This document shows, one piece after another, positions 35,384 through 44,188 of a stretch of 64,000 bases of DNA (the first letter of the stretch is position 1; each line of letters begins with the position of its first letter). The notes under the pieces are model-generated. The model was not told the DNA's origin, did not search any database, and was given only the letters and a program-made list of their open reading frames with translations. The DNA is taken from NCBI RefSeq assembly GCF_000300975.2, contig NZ_AEEC02000006.1, forward strand, positions 124,001-188,000. The letters are read 5' to 3'. The stretch is from Herbaspirillum frisingense GSF30. Lineage in GTDB: Bacteria; Pseudomonadota; Gammaproteobacteria; Burkholderiales; Burkholderiaceae_D. A program made the position numbers and the translations under genes.

Positions 35384-37684
35384 ATGAAATCAGTCCACAG
35401 GCTCTGGCGTTGGCTGGGGCTTATCTTTGTCCTGTCGTTCGGGATACTGGGTTTTCTCGGCTACCAGATCCATCTGCAGGCGCCGCCCATTCCCAAGACC
35501 GTGATGTCGTCCGAGGGCGAGCTGCTCTACACGGGCGAGCAAATCCAGGCCGGGCAACGGGCCTGGCTGTCTGCCGGTGGCCAGCAGATCGGTACCGTCT
35601 GGGGCCATGGTGCCTACGTCGCGCCGGACTGGTCGGCTGACTGGCTGCATCGTGAAGCGCTGGCGCTGCGGGAATTATTGCTTGAGCAGCGCGGCGCAGG
35701 TCTTGTCGGCACGCAGGCAGCTTTTACATCATCTCCGACGTCTTCATCCACAGCTGCCCTTGATGCAGCAGTGCGCGATGAAATGCGCCATAACGGCTAC
35801 GATGCGGCCACCCAGGTACTGACCGTCTCCCGCCAGCGGGCACAGGCCATCCAGGCCACGGCGGCGCATTACGAGGGCCTGTTCGGCAGCGACCCGGCGC
35901 TGCAGCCGCTGCGCGAACAATACGCCATGGTGGCCGGCAGTCTGCCCGAGGCCACCGATCGCCGGGCGCTGGGCGCGTTCTTTTTCTGGTCTTCCTGGGC
36001 TGCTGCGACCGACCGGCCTGGTCAAACCGGTCTTTCCTATACCAGCAACTGGCCGCATGAACCGCTGGTGGGCAACAAGATGAGTGTGTCCGCCGCCATG
36101 TGGTCCATGGCCAGCATCGTACTGCTCATTGCCGGGATTGCTGCCATGGTGTGGTTCCATGGTGGCCAGAAGCACGCAGAGCAGAGCGTGTTGCCCAAGG
36201 TCGATCCCTTCCTCGATGTGGTGGCCACGCCATCCATGAAGGCCACGCGCAAATATTTCTTTGCCGTCATCGGACTGCTTCTGCTGCAGATCGGCATGGG
36301 CGCCATCACGGCCCACTATGCGGTGGAAGGCGAAGCCTTCTTCGGCATCCCGCTGGCGCAACTGCTGCCTTATGTTGTCAGTCGCACGGTCCACACACAG
36401 GTCGGCATCTTCTGGATCGCGACTGCCTGGCTGGCCACGGGCCTGTATATCGCGCCCTTGCTGTCGGGGCGGGAGCCGCGATTCCAGAAACTTGGTGTCG
36501 ATGTGCTGTTCTGGGCGCTGATCGCCATCGTGGTCGGCTCGACCGCTACCGGCTGGATCGGCAGCCTGCAGCACGCCGGGGTCGACTTCAGCTTCTGGAT
36601 CGGCAACCAGGGCCTGGAGTACACCAGCATGGGCCGGGTCTGGCAGATCCTGTTGTTCGTCGGTCTGCTGTTCTGGCTCCTGCTGCTGGGACGCGCGCTG
36701 TGGCCGGCCTTGAAGACGCCCTCCGAGAGCCGGGGCCTGATCGCCATGGTGTTCCTGTCGGCTACCTGCATCGGCGGTTTCTACGCCAGTTCCCTGATGT
36801 GGGGGCAACATACCCATTACTCGATGATCGAATACTGGCGCTGGTGGCTGGTCCACCTCTGGGTGGAAGGTTTCTTCGAGGTATTCGCTACCGCCGTGGT
36901 CGCCCTGATCTTCACCCGTCTGGGCCTGGTGCAGACCGCCAGCGCCAACCGCGCCATCGTTGCCGAGACCATCGTCTTCCTGTTCGGCGGCATCCTGGGT
37001 ACCCTGCATCACCTGTACTTCACCGGTACGCCGACCTCGGTGATCGCCGTGGGCGCGGTGTTTTCCGCACTTGAGGTGGTGCCGCTGGCCATGATTGGCC
37101 TGGAGGCGGTACAGACCTATCGGCGCGCCCAGGGGGCCGCCTGGATGCGCGCCTACAAGTGGCCCATCCTGTGTTTCGTGGCGGTCGGTTTCTGGAATAC
37201 CGTAGGCGCCGGCGTGCTCGGTTTCGCCATCAATCCGCCCGCCTCGCTGTACTACGTGCAAGGGCTGAACATGACCCCGGCACACGGCCACGCGGCCCTG
37301 TTCGGTGTCTATGGCATGCTGGGCATCGGGCTCATGCTGTTCTGCCTGCGTGGCCTGTATGCACGGGAGCGGCACGCCGATGGGTGGCTCAAGCCCGCCT
37401 ATCTGTGCCTGAACCTCGGCCTGGCGATGATGGTCTTCATGTCCTTGCTGCCGACCGGCATCTACCAGGCCTGGGCCAGCATCGACCGCGGCATGTGGTT
37501 TGCGCGCTCCCCCGAGGTGCTGCATTCCAGGGTCATGGAAACGCTGGTCTGGTTGCGTGTACCAGGTGACATCGTCTTTGCCGCGGGCGGGCTGATGCTG
37601 GCATGCTATGCCATCGGCCTGCTGCGTCGGCCCGGCCGTCATGCTGCCAGGAGCGCCGTGGCGGTCCCTGCGGAAAAAGCTTGA
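35384..37684 (+). CDS. norB: quinol-dependent nitric oxide reductase (qNOR)
   Basis: Inner-membrane enzyme of 766 aa reducing 2 NO to N2O with quinol. The long form includes an N-terminal TM helix and periplasmic domain (about 35-225) not present in cytochrome-c NorB, then a 12-helix haem-copper oxidase-like core. Haem/Fe-B ligand segments are visible: SRTVHTQVGIFW, WWLVHLWVEGFFEVF, LHHLYFTG and AHGHAALFGVYG. Strong ribosome site (GGAGGAG). No norC gene is present, as expected for qNOR. It sits upstream of nsrR and has an NsrR-like operator, so it is probably NO-induced, either for detoxification or nitrite respiration with nirK. Confidence 0.95.
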   Translation: MKSVHRLWRWLGLIFVLSFGILGFLGYQIHLQAPPIPKTVMSSEGELLYTGEQIQAGQRAWLSAGGQQIGTVWGHGAYVAPDWSADWLHREALALRELLLEQRGAGLVGTQAAFTSSPTSSSTAALDAAVRDEMRHNGYDAATQVLTVSRQRAQAIQATAAHYEGLFGSDPALQPLREQYAMVAGSLPEATDRRALGAFFFWSSWAAATDRPGQTGLSYTSNWPHEPLVGNKMSVSAAMWSMASIVLLIAGIAAMVWFHGGQKHAEQSVLPKVDPFLDVVATPSMKATRKYFFAVIGLLLLQIGMGAITAHYAVEGEAFFGIPLAQLLPYVVSRTVHTQVGIFWIATAWLATGLYIAPLLSGREPRFQKLGVDVLFWALIAIVVGSTATGWIGSLQHAGVDFSFWIGNQGLEYTSMGRVWQILLFVGLLFWLLLLGRALWPALKTPSESRGLIAMVFLSATCIGGFYASSLMWGQHTHYSMIEYWRWWLVHLWVEGFFEVFATAVVALIFTRLGLVQTASANRAIVAETIVFLFGGILGTLHHLYFTGTPTSVIAVGAVFSALEVVPLAMIGLEAVQTYRRAQGAAWMRAYKWPILCFVAVGFWNTVGAGVLGFAINPPASLYYVQGLNMTPAHGHAALFGVYGMLGIGLMLFCLRGLYARERHADGWLKPAYLCLNLGLAMMVFMSLLPTGIYQAWASIDRGMWFARSPEVLHSRVMETLVWLRVPGDIVFAAGGLMLACYAIGLLRRPGRHAARSAVAVPAEKA

Positions 37685-37706
37685 GACATCATCAGGAGCA
37701 TTGCCC

Positions 37707-38156
37707 ATGAAACTGACCCAGTTCACCGACTACAGCCTGCGCGTGCTGATGTACCTGGCCACGCAACCGGAGCGGCGTGCGACCATCGCCGAGATTGCCA
37801 CCACCTTCGCCATTTCCGAAAGCCATTTGACCAAGGTCGTGCATTTCCTCGCGCAGCAGGGCTGGCTGGCCACCATCAGGGGCAAGGGCGGTGGAATGAG
37901 CCTGGCGGTGCCGCCGGCCGGGATCGTGATCGGCCAGGTCGTACGTGCCACCGAAGGGCCGGCCGTTCCGGCAGAGTGCTTCGGTCCACATCCGGATCAT
38001 TGCGTGATCGTCGATGCCTGCCGGCTCAAGGCGGCGCTGCAGAAGGCGGCCCAGGCCTTCTATGCCGTGCTGGATGAATACACCCTGGCCGACATCACAC
38101 GCAACCGCAACGTATTGCTCCAACTACTTCAACTCCCGCCGGTGCGTGCGGCCTGA
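37707..38156 (+). CDS. nsrR: Rrf2-family NO-sensing repressor NsrR
   Basis: A 149-aa winged-helix regulator. N-terminal MKLTQFTDYSLRVLMYLA is a hallmark of NsrR; the DNA-binding helix is SESHLTKVVHFLA; three Cys (C91, C99, C105 in ECFGPHPDHC then VIVDAC) can bind a [4Fe-4S] or [2Fe-2S] cluster that reacts with NO. The C91-C99 spacing is longer than in E. coli NsrR. It follows norB by 22 bp, in the same orientation. Palindromes upstream of norB and nirK are its likely targets. Confidence 0.88.
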   Translation: MKLTQFTDYSLRVLMYLATQPERRATIAEIATTFAISESHLTKVVHFLAQQGWLATIRGKGGGMSLAVPPAGIVIGQVVRATEGPAVPAECFGPHPDHCVIVDACRLKAALQKAAQAFYAVLDEYTLADITRNRNVLLQLLQLPPVRAA

Positions 38157-38190
38157 GGGCCGCTGTCCGGCGTCACCTTTTTCGCTTGCC

Positions 38191-38538
38191 ATGGCTGCCA
38201 TCACCGATGTTTCCGCTCCATTCCCTTACGACGGTCCGCACGCACTGCAAGGCCCGATACAGCAGGCCCTGACACGCGTGATAGACCCCGAGCTGGCGCT
38301 GTCCATCGTCGATGTCGGACTGATCTACAGTGTGCGCGTGGCCGATGGTGTGGCGCATGTCGAGCTGACGATGACCAGTCCGGCCTGTCCCTTGTCGGAG
38401 GTCGTGCTCGATGATGCCCGCACAGAGATGCGCAAGGTACTCCCCGCCGGCCATGGGCTGGATATCCAGCTGGTCTGGGAACCGCCCTGGGAGCCGGCCC
38501 GGATGAGCGCCAAGGCACGTCATCTCATGGGGTGGTGA
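38191..38538 (+). CDS. DUF59/MIP18-family Fe-S maturation protein
   Basis: A 115-aa protein of the MIP18/PaaD/SufT type: VIDPELALSIVDVGLIYSV (in parts) is the family core, and TSPACPLSE carries the conserved reactive Cys. Members help Fe-S cluster assembly or repair. Here it follows nsrR by 34 bp and is one base from the membrane-protein gene, so it belongs to the nitrogen-oxide cluster; repair of NO-damaged clusters or maturation of NsrR is a plausible but unproven role. Confidence 0.85.
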   Translation: MAAITDVSAPFPYDGPHALQGPIQQALTRVIDPELALSIVDVGLIYSVRVADGVAHVELTMTSPACPLSEVVLDDARTEMRKVLPAGHGLDIQLVWEPPWEPARMSAKARHLMGW

Positions 38539-38539
38539 G

Positions 38540-39682
38540 ATGCCCTCCGCGGTCGTGATTGCGCGCTTCAGCGTTGCCATCGCCCTGGTCGGCATGCTGG
38601 TGTGCGCGGTACTGGGCGGGCTGTTGCGGGCCGGTTCGCTGCCCCCTTTGCCTTACGGCAGTCAGCTGATCGGGCAAAGCGCCGGCTTGCATGCCGTACT
38701 GATGCTGCCGGTCTTTCTGGGGAGCGTCATCGCCATCGAGCGTGCGGTGGCGGTACGTCTTCGGTGGGCATATCTCGCTCCGTTGTGTTGCGTGGCGCAG
38801 GGCCTGCTGCTCCTGGCAGCCGAGGGCCAGCAGGCCTTCCCCTGGATAACTGCTCTGGGCGGCGCGGCGTCGCTGTGCTTCGTGGCGGTCAGCGCGCTGT
38901 TGCTGGCGCGCCAGCCGGCCACGCATACGATGCTGATGTTGATGGCTGCCCTGGCATGGCTTGGCGGGAACGTGGTGCAGGCATCGCAACGCGACGTCAA
39001 CGTCGCGCTGCTTTGGTGGTTCGCCTTCGTGGTGCTGACCATCACGGCGGAACGTCTGGAGATGTCGCGCCTTTTGCCCAGGCACCCGGTATCGCGCCCG
39101 CTCTTGCTGTCGGCCCTGCTGTGCCTGCTGGCGGCGCTGGTCACGGCACTGGTCGATCTGCGTATCGGACTGCTGCTTTTCGGCATCGCGCTGCTGACGT
39201 TGGCAGGGTGGCTCTGCTGCTTCGATGTCGCCCGACGGACTGTGCGGTCGCGGGGCCTGAGTCGTTACATGGCCGTGTGTCTGTTGAGCGGCTATGGCTG
39301 GCTGATGGTGTCGGGTCTTGGGTGGATCGGCCTCGGGCTGGAGTGGGGTGTGCATCCCGACGCGGGCCTGCCGCTACGCGATGTCGCGTTGCATGCACTC
39401 GGACTGGGATTCATCTGGAGCATGGTGATGGCGCATGCACCGGTCATCCTGCCGGCGGTTGCCCGCGTGAAGGTGTTGTATGGCCCGTGGTTCTATGGGC
39501 CGCTGATGGTCATGCATGCCTCCTTGCTGTTGCGTTGTGGCGGCGGATGGTGGCACGCCGATCTGCTTGCCTCGGGCGCTTCGCTCAACGCAATTGCCAT
39601 CATTTCGTTTGCACTGACGATGCTGGCCTCAGCATGGGCCTGGCGCTACCGGCACCATGGGGTCGCTGCTGATACCGTTTGA
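38540..39682 (+). CDS. polytopic membrane protein, NnrS-like
   Basis: A 380-aa inner-membrane protein with about 10-12 predicted helices. The central HALGLGFIWSMVMAHAPVILPAVARV segment (in parts) resembles the NnrS haem-copper family layout, which in relatives protects against NO stress. Conserved His residues within helices (HALGLG, MAHAPV) could bind haem or copper. The ATG starts one base after the DUF59 stop codon, so translation is coupled. NnrS assignment is an inference from helical topology and context, not a strong match. Confidence 0.55.
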   Translation: MPSAVVIARFSVAIALVGMLVCAVLGGLLRAGSLPPLPYGSQLIGQSAGLHAVLMLPVFLGSVIAIERAVAVRLRWAYLAPLCCVAQGLLLLAAEGQQAFPWITALGGAASLCFVAVSALLLARQPATHTMLMLMAALAWLGGNVVQASQRDVNVALLWWFAFVVLTITAERLEMSRLLPRHPVSRPLLLSALLCLLAALVTALVDLRIGLLLFGIALLTLAGWLCCFDVARRTVRSRGLSRYMAVCLLSGYGWLMVSGLGWIGLGLEWGVHPDAGLPLRDVALHALGLGFIWSMVMAHAPVILPAVARVKVLYGPWFYGPLMVMHASLLLRCGGGWWHADLLASGASLNAIAIISFALTMLASAWAWRYRHHGVAADTV

Positions 39683-39721
39683 CCTGCCTCAATCCAATCT
39701 CGGTTGCGCGTTCTTAACATA

Positions 39722-39744
39722 AAGATTCATTCCTAATGAATGTT
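39722..39744. promoter_or_regulatory. NsrR-like palindromic operator upstream of nirK
   Basis: AAGATTCAT-TCCTA-ATGAATGTT, a 23-bp near-palindrome 41 bases before the nirK start. It shares GATTCAT-N5-ATGAA with the site before norB (35348-35370), and about 17 of 22 positions with the remembered NsrR consensus. Confidence 0.68.
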
Positions 39745-39784
39745 TATAGGCGCCGACCCTCGACGCCTCACCAAGGAGAACGTC

Positions 39785-41320
39785 GTGAGATTGAATATCA
39801 GGAAAGCGCTCATCCCCGCATTATTGGTACTGGGCCTCGCCGTCACGCTGCCGGCTACGACCGCGACCCCAGCGACCCCAGCGACTCCGGTTGCGGCCAA
39901 GCCGGTCCAGGTCGGCAAGTCTGGCAAGACCGGCGACTTCGGGCCGCCGCAGGGTGCACCCATCCGTGCTGTGCTCACCAGCCCACCGGAAGTGCCGCCA
40001 CCCACCAACCGTAATTACCCGGCCAAGGTGATCGTCGATCTGGAAGTGGTGGAGAAGGAAATGCAGATTTCCGAAGGCGTCTCCTATACCTTCTGGACCT
40101 TCGGCGGCACCGTGCCCGGCAGCTTCATCCGCGTGCGCCAGGGCGATACGGTGGAGTTCCATCTCAAGAACCATCCCGACAGCAAGATGCCGCACAACAT
40201 CGACCTGCACGGCGTGACCGGACCCGGTGGGGGCGCCGCCTCCAGCTTCACCGCGCCGGGTCACGCGTCGCAGTTCAGTTTCAAGGCCCTCAACGAAGGC
40301 CTCTATGTCTATCACTGCGCCACCGCGCCGGTGGGCATGCACGTAGCCAATGGCATGTACGGTCTGATCCTGGTCGAGCCTCCACAGGGCTTGAGCAAGG
40401 TCGACCGCGAGTATTACGTCATGCAGGGCGACTTTTACACTACCGGGAAGTATCGCGAGAAGGGCGTGCAACCGTTCGACATGGAAAAGGCGATCGACGA
40501 ACGTCCGACCTACGTGCTCTTCAACGGTGCCGAAGGCGCGCTCACCGGCGACAAGGCCATCACCGCCAAGGTCAATGAAACCGTGCGTCTGTTCGTCGGC
40601 AACGGTGGTCCCAACCTGGTATCCAGTTTCCATGTGATCGGTGCCATCTTCGACAAGGTGCAGTTCGAAGGCGGCTCGCTGGCGCAGAAGAATGTGCAGA
40701 CCACACTGATTCCGGCCGGCGGCGCCGCCATCGTCGAGTTCCGTACCAAGGTGCCGGGCAGCTACGTGCTGGTCGATCACTCCATCTTCCGGGCCTTCAA
40801 CAAGGGCGCCTTGGCCATCCTCAAGGTCAATGGCGCGGAGAACAAGGCCATCTATTCCGGCAAGGAACTGGACTCGGTCTACCTGGGCGACCGTGCCCAG
40901 CCCAATCTGGCCGCCGTGACCACGGCCACCGCCAACGCCGCAAGCGGCAAGCTGACGCTGCAGGATCAGGTTCAGGCCGGCAAAGCCCTGTTCGCTGGTA
41001 CCTGCTCGGTGTGCCACCAGAGCAATGGTGCAGGCTTGCCGGGCGTGTTCCCACCGCTGGCCAAGTCCGACTATCTCACCGGCGGCTATGATCGCGCCAT
41101 CAAGGCCGTGCTGCACGGGCTCAGCGGCAAGGTGGTGGTCAATGGCACTGCGTACGATTCGGTCATGCCGCCGATGAACCAGCTCAATGACGACGAGATT
41201 GCCAACATCCTGACCTACGTGGCCAATGAATGGGGTAATCCCGGTGGGCGCGTTTCCACCGAGGAGGTCAGGAAGCTGCGTGCCAGCAAGCCCGCCGGGG
41301 CTGCCAAGGCCGACCATTGA
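39785..41320 (+). CDS. nirK: copper nitrite reductase with C-terminal cytochrome c domain
   Basis: Periplasmic enzyme of 511 aa reducing nitrite to NO. The signal peptide [20 protein letters not shown].. precedes two cupredoxin domains: type 1 copper ligands are seen in [19 protein letters not shown] and NGMYG; type 2 His ligands in the same stretches and in [10 protein letters not shown] cytochrome c is fused at the C-terminus: CSVCH haem motif at residues 407-411 and a distal Met in VMPPMNQL. This three-domain form is known from Ralstonia pickettii. A GTG with AAGGAG six bases upstream is used. Not co-directional with a terminator; nirV and sco follow. Confidence 0.95.
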   Translation: MRLNIRKALIPALLVLGLAVTLPATTATPATPATPVAAKPVQVGKSGKTGDFGPPQGAPIRAVLTSPPEVPPPTNRNYPAKVIVDLEVVEKEMQISEGVSYTFWTFGGTVPGSFIRVRQGDTVEFHLKNHPDSKMPHNIDLHGVTGPGGGAASSFTAPGHASQFSFKALNEGLYVYHCATAPVGMHVANGMYGLILVEPPQGLSKVDREYYVMQGDFYTTGKYREKGVQPFDMEKAIDERPTYVLFNGAEGALTGDKAITAKVNETVRLFVGNGGPNLVSSFHVIGAIFDKVQFEGGSLAQKNVQTTLIPAGGAAIVEFRTKVPGSYVLVDHSIFRAFNKGALAILKVNGAENKAIYSGKELDSVYLGDRAQPNLAAVTTATANAASGKLTLQDQVQAGKALFAGTCSVCHQSNGAGLPGVFPPLAKSDYLTGGYDRAIKAVLHGLSGKVVVNGTAYDSVMPPMNQLNDDEIANILTYVANEWGNPGGRVSTEEVRKLRASKPAGAAKADH

Positions 41321-41352
41321 GCCATTCCGTGATCAGTGCGAGCGGGCGCGAG

Positions 41353-42147
41353 ATGATCCGCGTCATCGTAGCGGCCGGCCTGCTGGCCCAGTTCGGCATG
41401 CCGGGGCAGGCCCATGCTCAGGGGGCCGATTATGTACGGGTGCCGGCCGGCACGCTGGTCAGCGTACTGGCCGGTGACGCCGATCGCGGGCCGGTCACGG
41501 TGGCCGCCTTCGACATGCGCATCCTGCCGGTAAGCCAGGACGCGTTTCGCGCCTTCGTGATCGCGTACCCGCAGTGGCAGCGTGGACAGGCGGTCCGAGC
41601 GTTTGTCGACGGTGGCTACCTGAAGGACTGGGCCACGCCGGAGCACCCGATGGAGGGCGCTGCCAGCGCGCGGCCGGTCGTCAACGTCAGCTGGTTCGCG
41701 GCGCAGGCCTATTGCGAAGCCGAGGGCGCGCGCCTGCCGACCTGGCAGGAATGGGAATACGTGGCCGCCGCCGATGCCAGTCGCCACGATGCCCGCGCCG
41801 ATCCGGCGTGGCGCGCCCGCATCCTCAACTGGTATTCCCGCCCGGTCGGCGGCGGGCCTGGCGACGTGGGCGGCGAGGCCAATTTCTATGGTGTACGCGA
41901 CATGCATGGTCTGATCTGGGAATGGGTGGACGACTTCAACGCCTTGCTGGTCAGCCCTGATAGCCGCTCGGCTGATGACCCCGACAAGCTCCAGTTTTGC
42001 GGCGCAGGCGCCATCAACCTGCAGCAACGCGACAACTATGCCGTGCTGATGCGTATCGCACTGCTGTCGTCCCTGGGCGCCGCCGACAGCACCAGTAGCC
42101 TGGGCTTTCGCTGTGTACGCCCGATTTCATCCAAGGAGAAGTCATGA
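41353..42147 (+). CDS. FGE-sulfatase domain protein, NirV-like
   Basis: Exported protein of 264 aa with signal peptide MIRVIVAAGLLAQFG.. cut after AHA (~22). The body has the formylglycine-generating-enzyme-type fold: RPVVNVSWFAAQAYCEAEGARLPTWQEWEY (in parts), DMHGLIWEWVDDF, LGFRCVRP. Such proteins (NirV) often accompany nirK and are thought to help its maturation; they usually lack the active-site Cys pair of true FGE. The start at 41353 follows nirK by 32 bp and overlaps the SCO gene by 4 bp. Confidence 0.82.
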   Translation: MIRVIVAAGLLAQFGMPGQAHAQGADYVRVPAGTLVSVLAGDADRGPVTVAAFDMRILPVSQDAFRAFVIAYPQWQRGQAVRAFVDGGYLKDWATPEHPMEGAASARPVVNVSWFAAQAYCEAEGARLPTWQEWEYVAAADASRHDARADPAWRARILNWYSRPVGGGPGDVGGEANFYGVRDMHGLIWEWVDDFNALLVSPDSRSADDPDKLQFCGAGAINLQQRDNYAVLMRIALLSSLGAADSTSSLGFRCVRPISSKEKS

Positions 42148-42782
42148 AAATCTCAGCATTGCCAGCACTACTGGCGACCATGGCATTCATTGTGGGCGCG
42201 CTCACCGGCGGCACAGTGATGGCCGCAGCGCCGGAGGATCATTGCGCGCCAGCCTCTTCACGTCCGCCGGGGACAGTCGCAGCGGCCTTGCCCGGTGATT
42301 CGGTGTACCAGCTCGATGCCCGCTTTACCGATCAGGATGGCAGACCGTTCAGCCTGGCGCAAAGGCGCGGCCAGCCGATGCTGGTCGGCATGTTCTACAC
42401 CTCGTGTGAATTCGTTTGCCCATTGCTGGTGGAGGCGCTGCGTAATACGGAGGCAGGACTCACGGCGCCGGAGCGTGCCAGGCTCAGCGTGCTGCTGATC
42501 ACCATCGATCCCGTGCGCGACACGGTGGCTGTCCTCAAGCGTACCGCCGGCCAGCGCGAGATTGATTCGCCCCGCTGGACCCTGGCCCGCAGCGACGTCG
42601 CCACCACGCGCAAACTGGCAGCGATATTGGGATTGCAGTACCGGGCCCTGCCCAATGGGGATTTCAATCACAGCACTGACCTCATCCTGCTGGATGCAGA
42701 GGGTCGTGTGGCGGCCCGCACCAAACAGCTCAGCGGCATCGACCCGGAATTCTTGAGGAAGGTGAAGCTAAGCGCACAGTAG
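42144..42782 (+). CDS. SCO1/SenC-family copper chaperone
   Basis: A 212-aa membrane-anchored or secreted thioredoxin-fold protein: N-terminal hydrophobic segment, TSCEFVCP with the CxxxC copper-binding motif near residues 91-95, and FNHSTDLILLD with the conserved His. It would deliver copper to a cuproenzyme, here most likely NirK. Its ATG overlaps the nirV-like stop (ATGA), so the two are co-translated. Confidence 0.92.
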   Translation: MKISALPALLATMAFIVGALTGGTVMAAAPEDHCAPASSRPPGTVAAALPGDSVYQLDARFTDQDGRPFSLAQRRGQPMLVGMFYTSCEFVCPLLVEALRNTEAGLTAPERARLSVLLITIDPVRDTVAVLKRTAGQREIDSPRWTLARSDVATTRKLAAILGLQYRALPNGDFNHSTDLILLDAEGRVAARTKQLSGIDPEFLRKVKLSAQ

Positions 42783-42810
42783 TGTCAGTGGTGGCAGATC
42801 GACCGGACGA

Positions 42811-43890
42811 TCAACGCATGATGAGTCGATCCCGCAGCCACAGCGTATCCAGGCAGGGCCGCCCTTCATCACCATCGCCGCCGATGAGGACCAGGCCGTC
42901 GCCGACTTCGATGCTGATGCCGTTGGCACGGGGGCAGGGCAGGCTGTCCAGATAATTCCACTGCCGGTCCTGGAGGACGAAGATGTTGCCCAGCCATTTC
43001 CTGCGCAATCCTTCATGGGCGAAATAGTCACCGCGGGCGTAGCGTTCCCAGGCGCCGGCAAAGTGCGTTCCGCCGGCGACCACGGTCATGTTCCCGATGC
43101 GACCGCCGAAACAGCCACCGAAGCCGTCGTTGACCGGCACCGCGTGCGACGCCTGCCACTGCACGCCGGCGGGGCCCAGCCGGCCATGCTTGATCGTGCT
43201 GGCATTCAGGCCGGGTTTGACTTCACCGCCCAGCAGATAGAAATTGGCGCCATCGCGGACCACAGCTGCCTTGCAGTGACCGTGGTGGGGCTGGGTTCCC
43301 ATGCTGTGCCAGGTCATGGTGAGCAGGTTCAGGGCCCAGGTCTCGGCGTTCCAGTTGAATCTGGCGATGGGCCGGCTCATGTAGCGCACGGTGATGTCCT
43401 CGCGATCCCTTTCTTCGGCCGTTTCCAGGTCGCGGTGGAAAGCATCGAACTGCTCCCGATGGTAGCCACCGAAGAACAACAGGGTGCTTGCATTGACTGC
43501 GATGGCAGCGGCGCCACTCAAGCCCACCGGCAAGACCGTGTTCAATTGCTCCCAGCGGTCGCTGGCGTGCAGGTAGCGGTAGGCCGTGTCGAATTGCGTA
43601 GTGACGGCAGCCGGTGATGCCTTGCCGAAGCCGCCGAATACGTAGACTGCATCGCCAGCGGCAATGACGACTGCGCAGCGCGGTGGCGGCCCGGGGAAAT
43701 CGGCGCAGCGTTCCCAGTGGTGGCCGGGAAGGGACAGGTCCAGGCAATACCAGCGATGACCCGCGCTGCCCAGGCCGGCATAGATGGTCTGGCCCACCCG
43801 CGCACCGCCGCCGTCCACGCACTCGCCCGGCAGGGCCGGCAGGTGCGTGGTGATGATCTGGTGGAGGCGAGGAGGGGGCTGGGTGGGCAT
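42811..43890 (-). CDS. Kelch-repeat protein, NanM-like
   Basis: A 359-aa beta-propeller with several Kelch blades (YVFGGFGKAS, LLFFGGYHRE, NFYLLGGEVK, and TVVAGGTHFAG). It resembles N-acetylneuraminate epimerase (NanM/YjhT), but no sialate genes are nearby and there is no obvious signal peptide, unlike periplasmic NanM. Function therefore uncertain; sugar epimerase or structural Kelch protein. It is convergent with the nitrite cluster. Confidence 0.65.
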   Translation of the reverse strand: MPTQPPPRLHQIITTHLPALPGECVDGGGARVGQTIYAGLGSAGHRWYCLDLSLPGHHWERCADFPGPPPRCAVVIAAGDAVYVFGGFGKASPAAVTTQFDTAYRYLHASDRWEQLNTVLPVGLSGAAAIAVNASTLLFFGGYHREQFDAFHRDLETAEERDREDITVRYMSRPIARFNWNAETWALNLLTMTWHSMGTQPHHGHCKAAVVRDGANFYLLGGEVKPGLNASTIKHGRLGPAGVQWQASHAVPVNDGFGGCFGGRIGNMTVVAGGTHFAGAWERYARGDYFAHEGLRRKWLGNIFVLQDRQWNYLDSLPCPRANGISIEVGDGLVLIGGDGDEGRPCLDTLWLRDRLIMR

Positions 43891-44188
43891 GGATTCTGTT
43901 TCTTGGACATGTCATCGGAATGCCGGATGCAAGGTAAAAGTGCTCACCTTCCCGGTCAATGAGAAAAGTCCTAAAAATCGAATCCGTGTGCATGCTTGCG
44001 AAAATGCAAACGCTCCCCGTTGTTGGCCGCCTGGGCGCGATGGAGGTGATCGTGAGTGAACCGGATGGGGCGCGAAAGCTCAGGCCGGGAGCGATCTCAG
44101 GCCTGGAGCGATACGCGAGAGGCGGGTCGGGGAATAGGGGGGGCAAGCGCGCCAGAGTAGCTACCGGGCCGCGTCAGGCCGGGCCGCG

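Noticed and set aside
35744-37726. A 660-codon frame antisense to norB
   Set aside because: Gln/His-rich shadow frame; norB has all expected haem-ligand motifs.
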